Origin: Flavobacterium panacagri | GTDB lineage: Bacteria > Bacteroidota > Bacteroidia > Flavobacteriales > Flavobacteriaceae | Length of the DNA stretch: 64,000 nt | Reading direction: 5' to 3' | NCBI RefSeq assembly: GCF_030378165.1 | Contig: NZ_CP119766.1 | Span: 3,534,001-3,598,000 of the forward strand | Shown: positions 18,152-25,230 of the stretch, in pieces | How the letters are laid out: the number at the start of each line of letters is the position of its first letter | How positions within the stretch are numbered: the first letter of the stretch is position 1 | Translations under genes and position numbers: made by a program | Notes under the pieces: generated by a model | Databases searched by the model: none | What the model was told of the DNA's origin: nothing | What the model saw: the letters and a program-made list of their open reading frames with translations, nothing else

Positions 18152-18694
18152 ATGGCAAAAGAAGTGCTTACTAATGAAGTCGATCAAGAGGTGGAAGTTG
18201 CTCCGGTGATCCCTACTGAGGAAAACGAGCAGATTGATGCTCCGGCTTCAGAAACAGAATCAGTTGTGACTGATACTCCAGAATCAAAACCAAAACCAAA
18301 AAGAGCTCCAAGAAAAACAGTCGAAAAAGAGGCTGTTGTTATTGAAGAACAAGAAAAAACAGAAGAAGTTGAAGAGATTGTTTCGTCTGAAATCGAAGAA
18401 GAAACAGTGGAAGAGGATAAAGAGGAATCTAAAAAGAAAAGTAAAAAGATGAAAGAAAAAGAGAAAAAACAGGTAGCTGAGAAAAAAGAAAAATTGAAAA
18501 AGAAAAAAGCTGCTGTAGCTAAGAGAAAAGAAAAAGCGAAAGATAAAAAGAAGGAAAAAGCTAAAAAAGCAAAACTTAAAGCAAAAGCTAAAAAGAAAGA
18601 CAAAGCTAAAAAAGCAAAAGATAAAGCAAAAGCGAAAAAGATTGCTAAGAAAAAAGCGAAAAGAACTAAAGCTAAAAAGAATAAGAAAAAATAG
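18152..18694 (+). CDS. Lysine-rich histone-H1-like low-complexity protein
   Basis: A 180-residue bipartite protein. Residues 1-~50 are acidic and Ser/Thr/Pro-rich. A short basic patch follows (PKPKRAPRKTVEK), then a strongly acidic stretch (EEVEEIVSSEIEEETVEED), and from residue ~92 a tail made almost only of Lys, Ala, Glu and Asp (AKKAKLKAKAKKKDKAKKAK style). No cysteine, signal peptide or known enzymatic fold is visible. The tail resembles eukaryotic H1 C-termini and bacterial H1-like nucleoid proteins, so DNA or RNA binding or compaction is the best guess; the acidic half could modulate it. The reverse-strand reading of the same stretch is a shadow. It has its own promoter and terminator. 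Confidence 0.75.
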   Translation: MAKEVLTNEVDQEVEVAPVIPTEENEQIDAPASETESVVTDTPESKPKPKRAPRKTVEKEAVVIEEQEKTEEVEEIVSSEIEEETVEEDKEESKKKSKKMKEKEKKQVAEKKEKLKKKKAAVAKRKEKAKDKKKEKAKKAKLKAKAKKKDKAKKAKDKAKAKKIAKKKAKRTKAKKNKKK

Positions 18695-18730
18695 TTTACA
18701 ATTAAATAGGATAGCAAAACTATTTAGATC

Positions 18731-18760
18731 AAAAAGTGCCTCTAATTGGAGGCACTTTTT
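18731..18760. terminator. Bidirectional terminator
   Basis: AAAAAGTGCCTC and its exact complement GAGGCACTTTTT flank a short loop, with T runs on both sides. It ends the lysine-rich gene on the plus strand. The last codons of the minus-strand gene (stop at 18742) lie inside it. Confidence 0.9.
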
Positions 18761-19206
18761 GTTTTTTTCTTTAACATCAGTGTGTCTATTTTTTGAAGAA
18801 ATTCAGGATCAAACTGAGAATAGGCTCTTAATCTGTATTTTTCATCCCTAATTTTCATGACCAAACGTATTTTTTGCACCATTAGCCAGATGGGTTCATA
18901 TCTTTTGTGTCCTAATAAATATTGAATTTTAAGAATCGACATTTTTCGATGTGATAAAGTCATTAATTCTATGCAAATCATCCAATATCGAATGGGTAGA
19001 TTTGAATTTTCCATTACGGTTCCAGATCGTAAACTAATACGATTACGGCATTTACGGCACTGAAATTTTAAATCATTTTGTCTAAAGGAATGCGAATCAT
19101 GACCACATTTATTGCAAATGATGCCATTTTGCATGCGTTGGTTTTTAAGCTCTTCAATACAAGTAGCTTCGTCGTGATATTTTTCGAAATACGCGCGTAA
19201 TTCCAT
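18742..19206 (-). CDS. IS1595-type transposase zinc-ribbon protein, no catalytic domain
   Basis: A 154-residue protein. After an N-terminal helix comes a four-cysteine zinc ribbon (IICNKCGHDS...FQCRKCRNRIS, residues ~30-58) as in the Zn_Tnp_IS1595 domain, then SLRSGTVMENSNLPIRYWMI, the usual continuation of IS1595/ISXO2-like transposases. The DDE/DDN catalytic domain that should follow (full proteins are about 300 residues) is absent; the protein ends in a basic tail coded within a terminator hairpin. I see no terminal inverted repeats or target duplications around it. It is either a transposase remnant or a domesticated DNA-binding protein. Confidence 0.75.
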   Translation of the reverse strand: MELRAYFEKYHDEATCIEELKNQRMQNGIICNKCGHDSHSFRQNDLKFQCRKCRNRISLRSGTVMENSNLPIRYWMICIELMTLSHRKMSILKIQYLLGHKRYEPIWLMVQKIRLVMKIRDEKYRLRAYSQFDPEFLQKIDTLMLKKKTKSASN

Positions 19207-19287
19207 TTAAGTGATTTGGGGATCCTTTACTTGTCGAAAGTATAAAATATTTTAAAGAAAAGAAAAGGCACTTGTATAAAAATAAAA

Positions 19288-19314
19288 AAGGAATATTCAA
19301 TTTGAATATTCCTT
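19288..19314 (-). terminator. Terminator of the roadblock-like gene
   Basis: A perfect 13-bp stem AAGGAATATTCAA/TTGAATATTCCTT with a T-rich run on the minus strand, 28 bp past the stop of the gene at 19342. Confidence 0.85.
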
Positions 19315-19341
19315 CTTATTTGGGTAATAAAAATACGGGTA

Positions 19342-19719
19342 CTACAGTTTTGTTGCGATTTCTTTTTTGTATTTATTTAAAATCGATTTTGTCATACCTA
19401 AATTAGCTTTAGTTGAATCTACAGCTAAATAAATAAAGTATTGTTGATTGTCAGAAACGTCAATAATGTGAATCTGTGAAGTCAGCGTAATCATAACATT
19501 GTCAACGACCTGACCTTGTAAATTAAGAGCCTTAATAGCGTTCATTTTTGCTTTAACCACTTCAAGGTTATAAGCTGATGCTAATTCAGGATCAAAATCT
19601 GCAACAACAGACTGAGAGTAGTATGACATACCGCTTGCGATTTCAGCTACAGATACAGCGATAAAACCTGGGACGTTTTTTTTTAGGTCTTCACCAAATT
19701 GAGTTAAAAAATCAGACAT
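19342..19719 (-). CDS. Small conserved protein, possible roadblock/LC7 fold
   Basis: A 125-residue soluble protein without a signal peptide. The alternation (N-terminal helix MSDFLTQFGEDLKKNVPGF, strand FIAVSVAEIASGMSY, helix LASAYNLEVVKAKMNAIKAL, strands VMITLTSQIHIIDV and QQYFIYLAVDS, helix GMTKSILNKYKKEI) resembles roadblock/LC7 proteins such as MglB, which regulate small GTPases. This is a fold guess from the pattern, not a recognised motif. A -7-like TAATTTTG (plus 19771-19778) lies about 55 bp upstream. No MglA-like GTPase is in the window. Confidence 0.5.
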   Translation of the reverse strand: MSDFLTQFGEDLKKNVPGFIAVSVAEIASGMSYYSQSVVADFDPELASAYNLEVVKAKMNAIKALNLQGQVVDNVMITLTSQIHIIDVSDNQQYFIYLAVDSTKANLGMTKSILNKYKKEIATKL

Positions 19720-19919
19720 AGTGCTAGAAATTTAATGTGTTGTAATTAGAATGAATTGTTTTGGACTTGACAAAATTAGTTATACAATATTATTTAATTA
19801 TCCGTTTTCTGTACCTTTTTTAGATAAGCATTAAAAATTAACAAAGTCTAATTTGGATTGTATTTCCTGATTTTTTGAATTTGTTTTTAATTAAGAGTTC
19901 AGAATGAAATATTTAAAAG

Positions 19920-19966
19920 AAAAATGCTCCTGAAAAAGCATATTCAGCAATTTCAGAAGCATTTTT
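19920..19966 (-). terminator. Terminator of the nitroreductase gene
   Basis: Arms AAAAATGCTcCTGAAA and TTTCAGaAGCATTTTT, one mismatch, with a T run on the minus strand, just past the stop at 19988. Confidence 0.8.
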
Positions 19967-19987
19967 AACAAAGTGAAAAAATAATTT

Positions 19988-20620
19988 TTACTTGATTTCT
20001 GTGATAAATTCTTCTTGCGGTGTTCTTACTTTTTTCAAGTTTACCAACCAATCGCCAGCTTCGTCTCTATAACCAAGCGGAAGAATCAAAACACTTTTAA
20101 GTCCTTGTTCATTTAATCCTAAAAGTTTATCTACTTCAGCAGGAATAAAACCTTCCATTGGCGTAGCATCTACTTTTTGTTCAGCAGCGGCAGCAACAGC
20201 TGTTCCAAGTGAAATATAAGCTTGCCTAGCTGCGTGGTTGGCATGCCATTCCTGACCAAGAGGTTCGTACATTCCCCAAAGTCTTTGTTTGTATTCATCC
20301 ATTGCGCTTGCCGGAATACCTCTTTCTGCAGTTGTTCTTTCAAATACAGCAGAAATTCTTTCTAAACTGTAACCATCCCAAGCAGCCCAAATCAAAACGT
20401 GAGAAGCATCAGTAACTTGACTTTGGTCAAAACTTACCGCTCTAATTTTTTCTTTTAAATCTTGATTTGTAATAACAAAAATCTTATAAGGCTGTAATCC
20501 AGATGAAGATGGAGCTAGTTTTGCTGCTTCCAAAATATAATCTACTTTTTCCTGCGGAACCACTTGTCCGTTCATTTTTTTTGTAGCGTAACGCCAATTT
20601 AATGCTTCTATTAAGGCCAT
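19988..20620 (-). CDS. NAD(P)H-dependent nitroreductase family oxidoreductase
   Basis: A 210-residue FMN enzyme of the NfsB-like nitroreductase family. The N-terminal LNWRYATKKMNG and LAPSSSGLQPYKIFVI are the FMN-binding signatures. The middle segment contains the active-site helix region, and ESVLILPLGYRDE-like sequence near the end (SVLILPLGYRDEAGDW) is typical. It reduces quinones, nitro compounds or similar electrophiles. It is divergent from an HxlR regulator, a common arrangement in which the regulator senses electrophiles and controls the reductase. Minus-strand -7 box TACATTTG at 20649-20656. Confidence 0.92.
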   Translation of the reverse strand: MALIEALNWRYATKKMNGQVVPQEKVDYILEAAKLAPSSSGLQPYKIFVITNQDLKEKIRAVSFDQSQVTDASHVLIWAAWDGYSLERISAVFERTTAERGIPASAMDEYKQRLWGMYEPLGQEWHANHAARQAYISLGTAVAAAAEQKVDATPMEGFIPAEVDKLLGLNEQGLKSVLILPLGYRDEAGDWLVNLKKVRTPQEEFITEIK

Positions 20621-20648
20621 TTTTTTTCTAGTGTTTAAAATAATAATT

Positions 20649-20700
20649 CAAATGTAAAAACTTTAAGTGTATTTTTGTCATCCAATTACCAAAAGTAACT
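20649..20700. promoter_or_regulatory. Overlapping divergent promoters of nitroreductase and HxlR genes
   Basis: TACATTTG on the minus strand (20649-20656) and TATTTTTG on the plus strand (20670-20677) both fit the Bacteroidota -7 box and lie 13 bp apart. An imperfect dyad TTAC-N5-GTAA at 20686-20698 could be the HxlR site. The plus-strand -7 rules out the in-frame GTG at 20667 as the HxlR start. Confidence 0.55.
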
Positions 20701-20729
20701 GTAACATCGAGGTAACTAACAGATACAGT

Positions 20730-21086
20730 ATGATAAAAGAGGCATTACACGATAAAAATACTTGCAATCAAAGATTATTGGCAGTTCAGGATGCTATGGA
20801 CGTGCTAAACGGAAGATGGAAAATTGCCATAATCGCATCATTATGTTTCAACACTTTAAGATTCACTGATCTTTTACGCGAAGTAGAAGGAATTTCAGGT
20901 AAAATGCTGAGCAGAGAATTAAAGAATCTTGAAGAAAACCAATTGGTTACGAGAACTGTTTTAAATACGCAGCCTATTACCGTAGAATATGAACTTACGC
21001 CATACGGACATACCTTAAAAGAAGTGATTGATTCTCTGGCGAAATGGGGAACAAACCACCGAAAAAAGATTACTGGAAGAGAGTAA
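20730..21086 (+). CDS. HxlR family transcriptional regulator
   Basis: A 118-residue winged-helix regulator from ATG at 20730. An upstream in-frame GTG (20667) lies inside the promoter, so it is rejected. Family motifs: CNQRLLAVQDAMDVLNGRWK (with the conserved N-terminal Cys that senses electrophiles in several members), FTDLLREVEGISGKMLSREL (recognition helix) and LTPYGHTLKEVIDSLAKWG. It is divergently transcribed from the nitroreductase gene and very likely controls it. Confidence 0.92.
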   Translation: MIKEALHDKNTCNQRLLAVQDAMDVLNGRWKIAIIASLCFNTLRFTDLLREVEGISGKMLSRELKNLEENQLVTRTVLNTQPITVEYELTPYGHTLKEVIDSLAKWGTNHRKKITGRE

Positions 21087-21119
21087 ATTGAAAAAAAGTT
21101 TTTAATTTGATTTTAATAT

Positions 21120-21235
21120 ACACAGCTAGATTTTAAAATCTCATTTTATCTGTTAATCTGCTATCCCGATAGCTATCGGGAGCGTGAAAAAAATTTTCCC
21201 GCAGATTTGGCTGATTCGGCGGATATTTTAAAAGC
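21120..21235. repeat. REP-like intergenic palindromic element
   Basis: Contains a perfect 16-bp palindrome CCCGATAGCTATCGGG at 21165-21180, followed by CGCAGATTTGGCTGATTC, which resembles the arms of the inverted repeat at 55441-55529. It sits between the convergent HxlR and MarR genes. Confidence 0.6.
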
Positions 21236-21240
21236 TAAAC

Positions 21241-21714
21241 TTAGCCTTTCAATTCTAAGGCCCTTTGAAAAAATCCCTGACGAGTTAGGTTTTCTTCGGC
21301 CTCTTCAATTGCTTTTAAAAGATTGTTTTGCGTGTTTGTAATTTCGTTTAAGGCTTTCGACATAATTTCCCAGACAGGTTGCATTTTTTCTACCAGTTCT
21401 TTTCCTTTTGTTGTCAGTACAATAAGTCTTTTTCGTTCGTCAAGTTTATCCTTTTTAGAACTGATGATTTTTTGCTTTTCTAATTCTTTTAGCAAACTAA
21501 TGGTAGATGGGTGACTGTAACCAATTTCATTGGCAATTTCGACCACACCCAGCATTTCTTTTACATGCAGTGTATAAATTACAGGAAACCATTTTGGTTC
21601 AAAATCAATATTGTTATAAGCATAAATCTGTGCGCCGTCTTTGCGCAATTGTTCACTCAAACGCTGCAATCGGGTAGATATGGCAAGTATGCCTATTTCA
21701 TCAATTATATTCAT
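21241..21714 (-). CDS. MarR family transcriptional regulator
   Basis: A 157-residue winged-helix regulator. The DNA-binding part is VVEIANEIGYSHPSTISLLK (helices 3-4), then KKDKLDERKRLIVLTTKGKEL (beta wing). It overlaps the upstream GNAT gene by four bases (ATGA, 21711-21714), so the two are translationally coupled in one operon. A palindrome inside the operon promoter (22239-22250) is the likely site of autorepression. Confidence 0.92.
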   Translation of the reverse strand: MNIIDEIGILAISTRLQRLSEQLRKDGAQIYAYNNIDFEPKWFPVIYTLHVKEMLGVVEIANEIGYSHPSTISLLKELEKQKIISSKKDKLDERKRLIVLTTKGKELVEKMQPVWEIMSKALNEITNTQNNLLKAIEEAEENLTRQGFFQRALELKG

Positions 21715-22202
21715 TTTGTTGGTTTTAAAGTCAATTGGCAGAATACATTATCAGGTTTCATTAATGGAAAATCAGACGGAAGCGCTTCTTTTGGAATAGT
21801 AATAAAATTATTTTTTTCGTAAAAACGTAATGCCGCCTGTAATATGGTTACAGTTCCTAAATATAGATTTTTAATTCCGTTTTCTTCACTGTAATTAATT
21901 AGTTGTTCCAATAACTGCTGTGCAATATTGAATTCTTTTCCTCTATATTCTTTCTTTACAAACATTTTTCTAATAGCTCCAGCTTCAGGATTAAATTTTA
22001 CTAAAGCAATAGTTCCCACTAATTTATCATTGATAAATGCACCAAGAAAAATACCGCCTGGCTTAAAATAGAAATTCTCAATATCCAATAAATCGGGTTG
22101 ATCTTCTAAAGTCACAGGAACATTAAATTCTTTTTGCTGAATGTTTAAGATTAAATCTACAATCTCTTTTTCGTACTCGTTTTGTATAGGTTGAATTTGC
22201 AT
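21711..22202 (-). CDS. GNAT family N-acetyltransferase
   Basis: A 163-residue acetyltransferase from ATG at 22202; the TTG at 22232 is rejected because it lies at the promoter. The acetyl-CoA loop is FVKKEYRGKEFNIAQQLLEQ (Q/RxxGxG/A-type, here RGKEF). The C-terminal LGTVTILQAALRFYEKNNF is the usual GNAT strand-helix end. The substrate is unknown. The gene is first in a two-gene operon with the MarR regulator, suggesting acetylation of a toxic compound or metabolite sensed by MarR. Confidence 0.88.
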   Translation of the reverse strand: MQIQPIQNEYEKEIVDLILNIQQKEFNVPVTLEDQPDLLDIENFYFKPGGIFLGAFINDKLVGTIALVKFNPEAGAIRKMFVKKEYRGKEFNIAQQLLEQLINYSEENGIKNLYLGTVTILQAALRFYEKNNFITIPKEALPSDFPLMKPDNVFCQLTLKPTK

Positions 22203-22223
22203 TTTATTTCTAATAATTAAATA

Positions 22224-22262
22224 TGAGTACAAAACTACGTAGTTAACTACATATACACAAAC
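22224..22262 (-). promoter_or_regulatory. Promoter with palindromic MarR operator in the spacer
   Basis: On the minus strand a TTTG -33 is followed after about 20 bp by TAGTTTTG (plus 22230-22237), a consensus -7. The spacer carries GTAGTTAACTAC, a perfect 12-bp palindrome at 22239-22250. A repressor bound there would block RNA polymerase directly. The MarR gene is in the transcribed operon. Confidence 0.75.
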
Positions 22263-22264
22263 AA

Positions 22265-22288
22265 AAAACTGCTGAAGACAGCAGTTTT
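22265..22288 (-). terminator. Terminator of the proline-rich secreted protein gene
   Basis: Perfect stem AAAACTGCTG/CAGCAGTTTT with a T-rich run on the minus strand. It lies about 130 bp past the stop at 22415, beyond a CATAG-type repeat. Confidence 0.8.
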
Positions 22289-22327
22289 AAGTGTTTTTTA
22301 TGATTTTTAGAATGATTGATTAAATTG

Positions 22328-22411
22328 AAAGGACGCACAACTATGTGTTTTGTTGAAAGTGAAACGCCTTTTAAAAGCTATGAAAATCTATGCTTCTATG
22401 TGTTTAAAAAA
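22328..22411 (+). repeat. CATAG-family dispersed repeat, truncated copy B
   Basis: Contains ACTATGTGT, AAGTGAAACGCCTTTT and the end CTATGCTTCTATGTGTTTAA, matching the right half of the complete copies. Confidence 0.7.
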
Positions 22412-22414
22412 AGA

Positions 22415-23008
22415 TTATTCTTTAACCAAAACAATAACAGCCTTATAACCCGTTCCAACATTCCATTCGCTTGACGAAATAACATTTCCTTTGTCATCAT
22501 AAACCTTAAATTCGGCTGTGTTTGGAGAAGCAAAACCTTCGTTTAACGCTTCAATATCAATCTTGTTGATTCCTTTTTCGAGATTTATTTTCACGCTTTT
22601 AAAGTCACCAGTTAGAAAAACTTCAGGTTCAATTACTTTATCATTTAAATATACTTTTACTTTATCGCCATCAACAAAAGCAGCATCACGATACATAATA
22701 GTAGAAGTAACCGCAGTAGTGTTGAAGTTTCCTAAAAACTGGTTTCTTCTGTAAAAAATGCCTTCAACATTTGCTTCCTGTTTGTATCTATTGGTGTCTT
22801 TAAAAAGATCATCCGGATTCACCTGCAACGGTACTGGTTTTTCTACAGGTGCCGGCGGATTTTCTTTCGGAGCTGTTTCTTTAGGTGGCACAACTTCTTT
22901 TTTTTCAGCATCTTTTGGTGGAATGGCTTTGAATTTATTGTTTAATTCCTGAGCGTAAATCTGCGCTGAGAAACAAGTAATGGCAGTTATCAAAAATATT
23001 TTTTTCAT
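22415..23008 (-). CDS. Secreted protein with Pro/Lys-rich linker, unknown function
   Basis: A 197-residue protein. The signal peptide (MKKIFLITAITCFSAQIYAQ) is followed by a Lys/Pro/Glu-rich spacer to about residue 65 (repeated PPKE/PAP elements), then a compact beta-rich domain (residues ~70-197) with VKVYLNDKVIEPEVFLTG and GINKIDIEALNEGFASPNTA. The linker looks like a periplasm-spanning or wall-associated tether. I do not recognise a characterised family. It is transcribed alone and followed by a repeat and a terminator. Confidence 0.7.
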   Translation of the reverse strand: MKKIFLITAITCFSAQIYAQELNNKFKAIPPKDAEKKEVVPPKETAPKENPPAPVEKPVPLQVNPDDLFKDTNRYKQEANVEGIFYRRNQFLGNFNTTAVTSTIMYRDAAFVDGDKVKVYLNDKVIEPEVFLTGDFKSVKINLEKGINKIDIEALNEGFASPNTAEFKVYDDKGNVISSSEWNVGTGYKAVIVLVKE

Positions 23009-23227
23009 GTTTTATATTATTAATCTAGGGATATTGATTTTTAAAAAGATTAGACTTATTCGATCTTTATATATAAACATTTTATAAAAGCAATTATTGC
23101 CTTCTTAAGTATTTTTTGTCTAAAAATTAACGTATTTGATTGGTTTTTGTAAATTGATTTTTTGTTTTTAAAATAATGATTTTCAATGTTTTATATTTAT
23201 ATTTGAATAGATAAAAAACAAATTGTT

Positions 23228-24121
23228 ATGAAATTGAGTGTTACCTTTTTTCTTCTGGCAATTGGCATGTTTGCTCAGGAAAGCAGAATCAATACTAATC
23301 TTCGTAAAAAGATTGAAGATTATAATACTTCTTTTGCCGCTTCTTTCATTAACGGAAAAACAGAAGATTTGTTAAAAGCATATACAGACGAATCGATTTT
23401 GATGCCGGAACACAGCAGGCAGAGAATCGGTAAAAAAGAGATTGTCGATTTCTATAAACAATGGAAAACCCAAGCCGTTATTACTTCCTATCAAAAAGAA
23501 ATTATTGACCTGCAAGATTTTGGAAATTACATTCTTGAAATTGGAACTTTTAATGAAGACCTCAATGTTAAAGAACAAGAGCCTTATAACTATTCTGGAA
23601 AATATATGGTTTTGTGGAAGAAATCTTCCATGACAATTGCTTCGGAAATATGGGGATCCAACACTTATTTTGACGATAAACTGATTCCGGAAATTGATGA
23701 TAGTGCCGTTTCTCCAACTCAGGAAGATACGGCTTCGGATAAGCTTACACTGGAAGTAAAAGAACGAAATAATAAGATTAAAGAATTGGTTCAAAAAAGG
23801 CTAGGAGAGGAGCATGCTAAAATGTTCCTGCCAAATGCGATGTATTTAACGTATTATACGCCAATCCTTTCAGGAGAAAAAGAGATAACGCCTTATTTTA
23901 CAGAACATGAAAAGCCTGGAACTTTAGTCATTGAACAGATTTCAATTAAAACATCAGGAATTATTTTTGCACAAAAAGCAATTGTAGAATTCGGTTTTTA
24001 CAGCGTAGATTGGAAAGATGGTGACAGCAAAGGCAACGTAAAAGGAAAAAGCGTGAATGTCTGGCAAAAGAATGATAGTGGAGAATTAATGCTTTTTAGA
24101 CAAATGGTAAATCATGATTAA
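23228..24121 (+). CDS. Secreted protein with two NTF2/SnoaL-like domains
   Basis: A 297-residue protein with a short signal peptide (MKLSVTFFLLAIGMFAQ). Residues ~25-150 look like a DUF4440/SnoaL-type cone fold (YNTSFAASFINGKTEDLLKA, YTDESILMPEHSRQRIGKKE). A charged linker follows (~155-185). A second region (~190-297) has VWQKNDSGELMLFRQMVNHD, the usual last strands of such folds. Such domains bind small hydrophobic ligands or act as isomerases; no catalytic residue can be named here. A -7-like TATATTTG is at 23198-23205. Confidence 0.65.
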   Translation: MKLSVTFFLLAIGMFAQESRINTNLRKKIEDYNTSFAASFINGKTEDLLKAYTDESILMPEHSRQRIGKKEIVDFYKQWKTQAVITSYQKEIIDLQDFGNYILEIGTFNEDLNVKEQEPYNYSGKYMVLWKKSSMTIASEIWGSNTYFDDKLIPEIDDSAVSPTQEDTASDKLTLEVKERNNKIKELVQKRLGEEHAKMFLPNAMYLTYYTPILSGEKEITPYFTEHEKPGTLVIEQISIKTSGIIFAQKAIVEFGFYSVDWKDGDSKGNVKGKSVNVWQKNDSGELMLFRQMVNHD

Positions 24122-24124
24122 AGT

Positions 24125-24148
24125 AAACCACTCTTGCAAGAGTGGTTT
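24125..24148. terminator. Bidirectional terminator between the NTF2-like gene and arsC
   Basis: A perfect 24-bp palindromic stem-loop AAACCACTCTTG/CAAGAGTGGTTT with T-rich flanks on both strands, between two convergent stops. Confidence 0.9.
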
Positions 24149-24152
24149 TATT

Positions 24153-24572
24153 TTACTTTAAATTATTGTCAACAAAAGTCTTGCAATATTCTTTTATAAG
24201 ATTTCTCACGTTTCTAAATTGTTCTTTTATTTCAGAATCTGTTCCTGTTGCTTTGGTAGGATCGGGAAAATTGTAATGAAATTTTTGTGCCTTAGTTGGA
24301 AAAAACGGACATCTTTCTTTGGCATTGTCACAAACAGTAATAACATAATCAAAATCAATATTATAGTATTCGTCAATGTTATTTGAAGTGTGATTCGAAA
24401 TGTCAATTCCATCTTCTTTCATAATAGAAATGGCTTTCGGATTTACGCCGTGTGTTTCTACGCCAGCGCTGTAAACCAACGCTTTATTGCCTGCAAAATC
24501 CCTCATATAGCCTTCTGCAATCTGGCTTCTGCAACTATTTCCGGTACACAATATTAGTATTTTCTTTTCCAT
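24153..24572 (-). CDS. arsC: Arsenate reductase, low-molecular-weight phosphatase type
   Basis: A 139-residue cytosolic enzyme reducing arsenate to arsenite. The P-loop CTGNSCR (Cys9-Arg15) is the CX5R nucleophile loop of the LMW-phosphatase fold, and Cys81 and Cys88 (VCDNAKERC) match the redox pair of thioredoxin-coupled ArsC (Cys82/Cys89 in the plasmid pI258 enzyme). PDPTKATG carries the general-acid Asp. It is the last gene of the ArsR-led operon. No arsenite efflux pump (ArsB/ACR3) is visible before the next terminator, so efflux must be encoded elsewhere. Confidence 0.93.
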   Translation of the reverse strand: MEKKILILCTGNSCRSQIAEGYMRDFAGNKALVYSAGVETHGVNPKAISIMKEDGIDISNHTSNNIDEYYNIDFDYVITVCDNAKERCPFFPTKAQKFHYNFPDPTKATGTDSEIKEQFRNVRNLIKEYCKTFVDNNLK

Positions 24573-24575
24573 AAT

Positions 24576-24701
24576 TTAAACGAACAGCCAAATGATATTG
24601 ATGATGCAGAATTTTGGATCGAATCCAAAAATAAGCTGTAACAACATAACAGAGCTGGTAATAATAATTGGTTTTTTATATTGAATAATTTTGGCTTTCA
24701 T
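24576..24701 (-). CDS. 41-residue predicted membrane microprotein in the ars operon
   Basis: A short ORF from ATG at 24701 to TAA at 24576 that fills the gap between the DUF6428-like gene and arsC almost exactly (3 bp before, 3 bp after). After the basic start MKAKIIQYKK comes one long hydrophobic stretch (PIIITSSVMLLQLIFGF), then DPKFCIINIIWLFV. It would be a single- or hairpin-spanning membrane peptide. The tight packing supports translation; no family is recognised. Confidence 0.5.
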   Translation of the reverse strand: MKAKIIQYKKPIIITSSVMLLQLIFGFDPKFCIINIIWLFV

Positions 24702-24704
24702 TGC

Positions 24705-25175
24705 TTAACAGCATCCTGAATCTGGCGTACAACAAGAAGCGTTATCCTGTAATCCTCTTAGGGCTATTTTTTGTTTTTCAGCTGGAATCCCGCACGAATC
24801 CTGAGCTAAACAAGCTGTTGTTTTGTTTTTAAGAACAAAGTTTTTTCCGTTAAAATCCAAATCATATTTCCCGATGGTTTGGTTTTGGTATTCTACTTCA
24901 ATTTCAAGATTTTTAATACCCAGTTTATCTTCAGAAAGCTGAATAATATGCAATAATTTGTTTGGTTTTAAGCGATGTTCAAAATCGTCAGCATTCCAAA
25001 GCTGAAAATTTACAACTTCTTCATTTCTAATGACACCACCGCAATCAATAAAATTTTTAGTAATCATTCCGACTTCCGTTACATGGAAATGTTCGGGAAC
25101 AAAAGTTCCGTTTTCCAATTGAAATTCAACATTTTCTAATGTGGGTAAAATTTCTTTAATTTCTGATAGTTTCAT
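24705..25175 (-). CDS. DUF6428-like protein with Cys-rich C-terminus (ars operon)
   Basis: A 156-residue protein from ATG at 25175. The in-frame TTG at 25220 would place the N-terminus across an ArsR operator and is rejected. The start MKLSEIKEILPTLENVEFQL, then FVPEHFHVTEVGMITKNFID, matches a small family (DUF6428) found next to arsR and arsC in Bacteroidota. The C-terminus is Cys-rich and ends in CCTPDSGCC, a plausible arsenite- or metal-binding tail. Its biochemical role is not established. It has its own operator copy upstream, so it may also be transcribed from an internal promoter. Confidence 0.75.
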   Translation of the reverse strand: MKLSEIKEILPTLENVEFQLENGTFVPEHFHVTEVGMITKNFIDCGGVIRNEEVVNFQLWNADDFEHRLKPNKLLHIIQLSEDKLGIKNLEIEVEYQNQTIGKYDLDFNGKNFVLKNKTTACLAQDSCGIPAEKQKIALRGLQDNASCCTPDSGCC

Positions 25176-25192
25176 ATTATTTATATTTGTTA

Positions 25193-25210
25193 ATTGCAAT
25201 ATTACGATAT
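25193..25210 (-). promoter_or_regulatory. Second ArsR operator copy, inside the operon
   Basis: The 18 bases ATTGCAATATTACGATAT repeat exactly within the site in front of arsR. On the minus strand they read as the imperfect dyad with an AATATT core. It lies 18-35 bp upstream of the DUF6428-like start codon, so ArsR could regulate or roadblock at this point. Confidence 0.65.
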
Positions 25211-25230
25211 ATGTTTTCAAAAAAAATGCC

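Noticed and set aside
18184..18717. Long reverse-strand ORF rich in Phe/Ala/Leu opposite the lysine-rich gene
   Set aside because: It is the complement of the repetitive AAA/GCT codons of the plus-strand gene; it has no plausible start signal, and the plus-strand gene has a consensus promoter and terminator.
18742..19206. Complete insertion sequence around the zinc-ribbon protein
   Set aside because: No terminal inverted repeats, no target duplication and no catalytic domain could be seen on either side.
20667..20729. GTG start giving a 21-residue N-terminal extension of the HxlR regulator
   Set aside because: The GTG lies directly at a TATTTTTG -7 box, so it would be upstream of the transcript start; the family-like sequence begins at the ATG at 20730.
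22203..22232. TTG start extending the GNAT protein upstream of 22202
   Set aside because: It overlaps the -7 box (22230-22237) of its own promoter.
25176..25220. TTG start extending the DUF6428-like protein
   Set aside because: It would place the N-terminal codons on the ArsR operator copy; the ATG at 25175 begins the recognisable family sequence.
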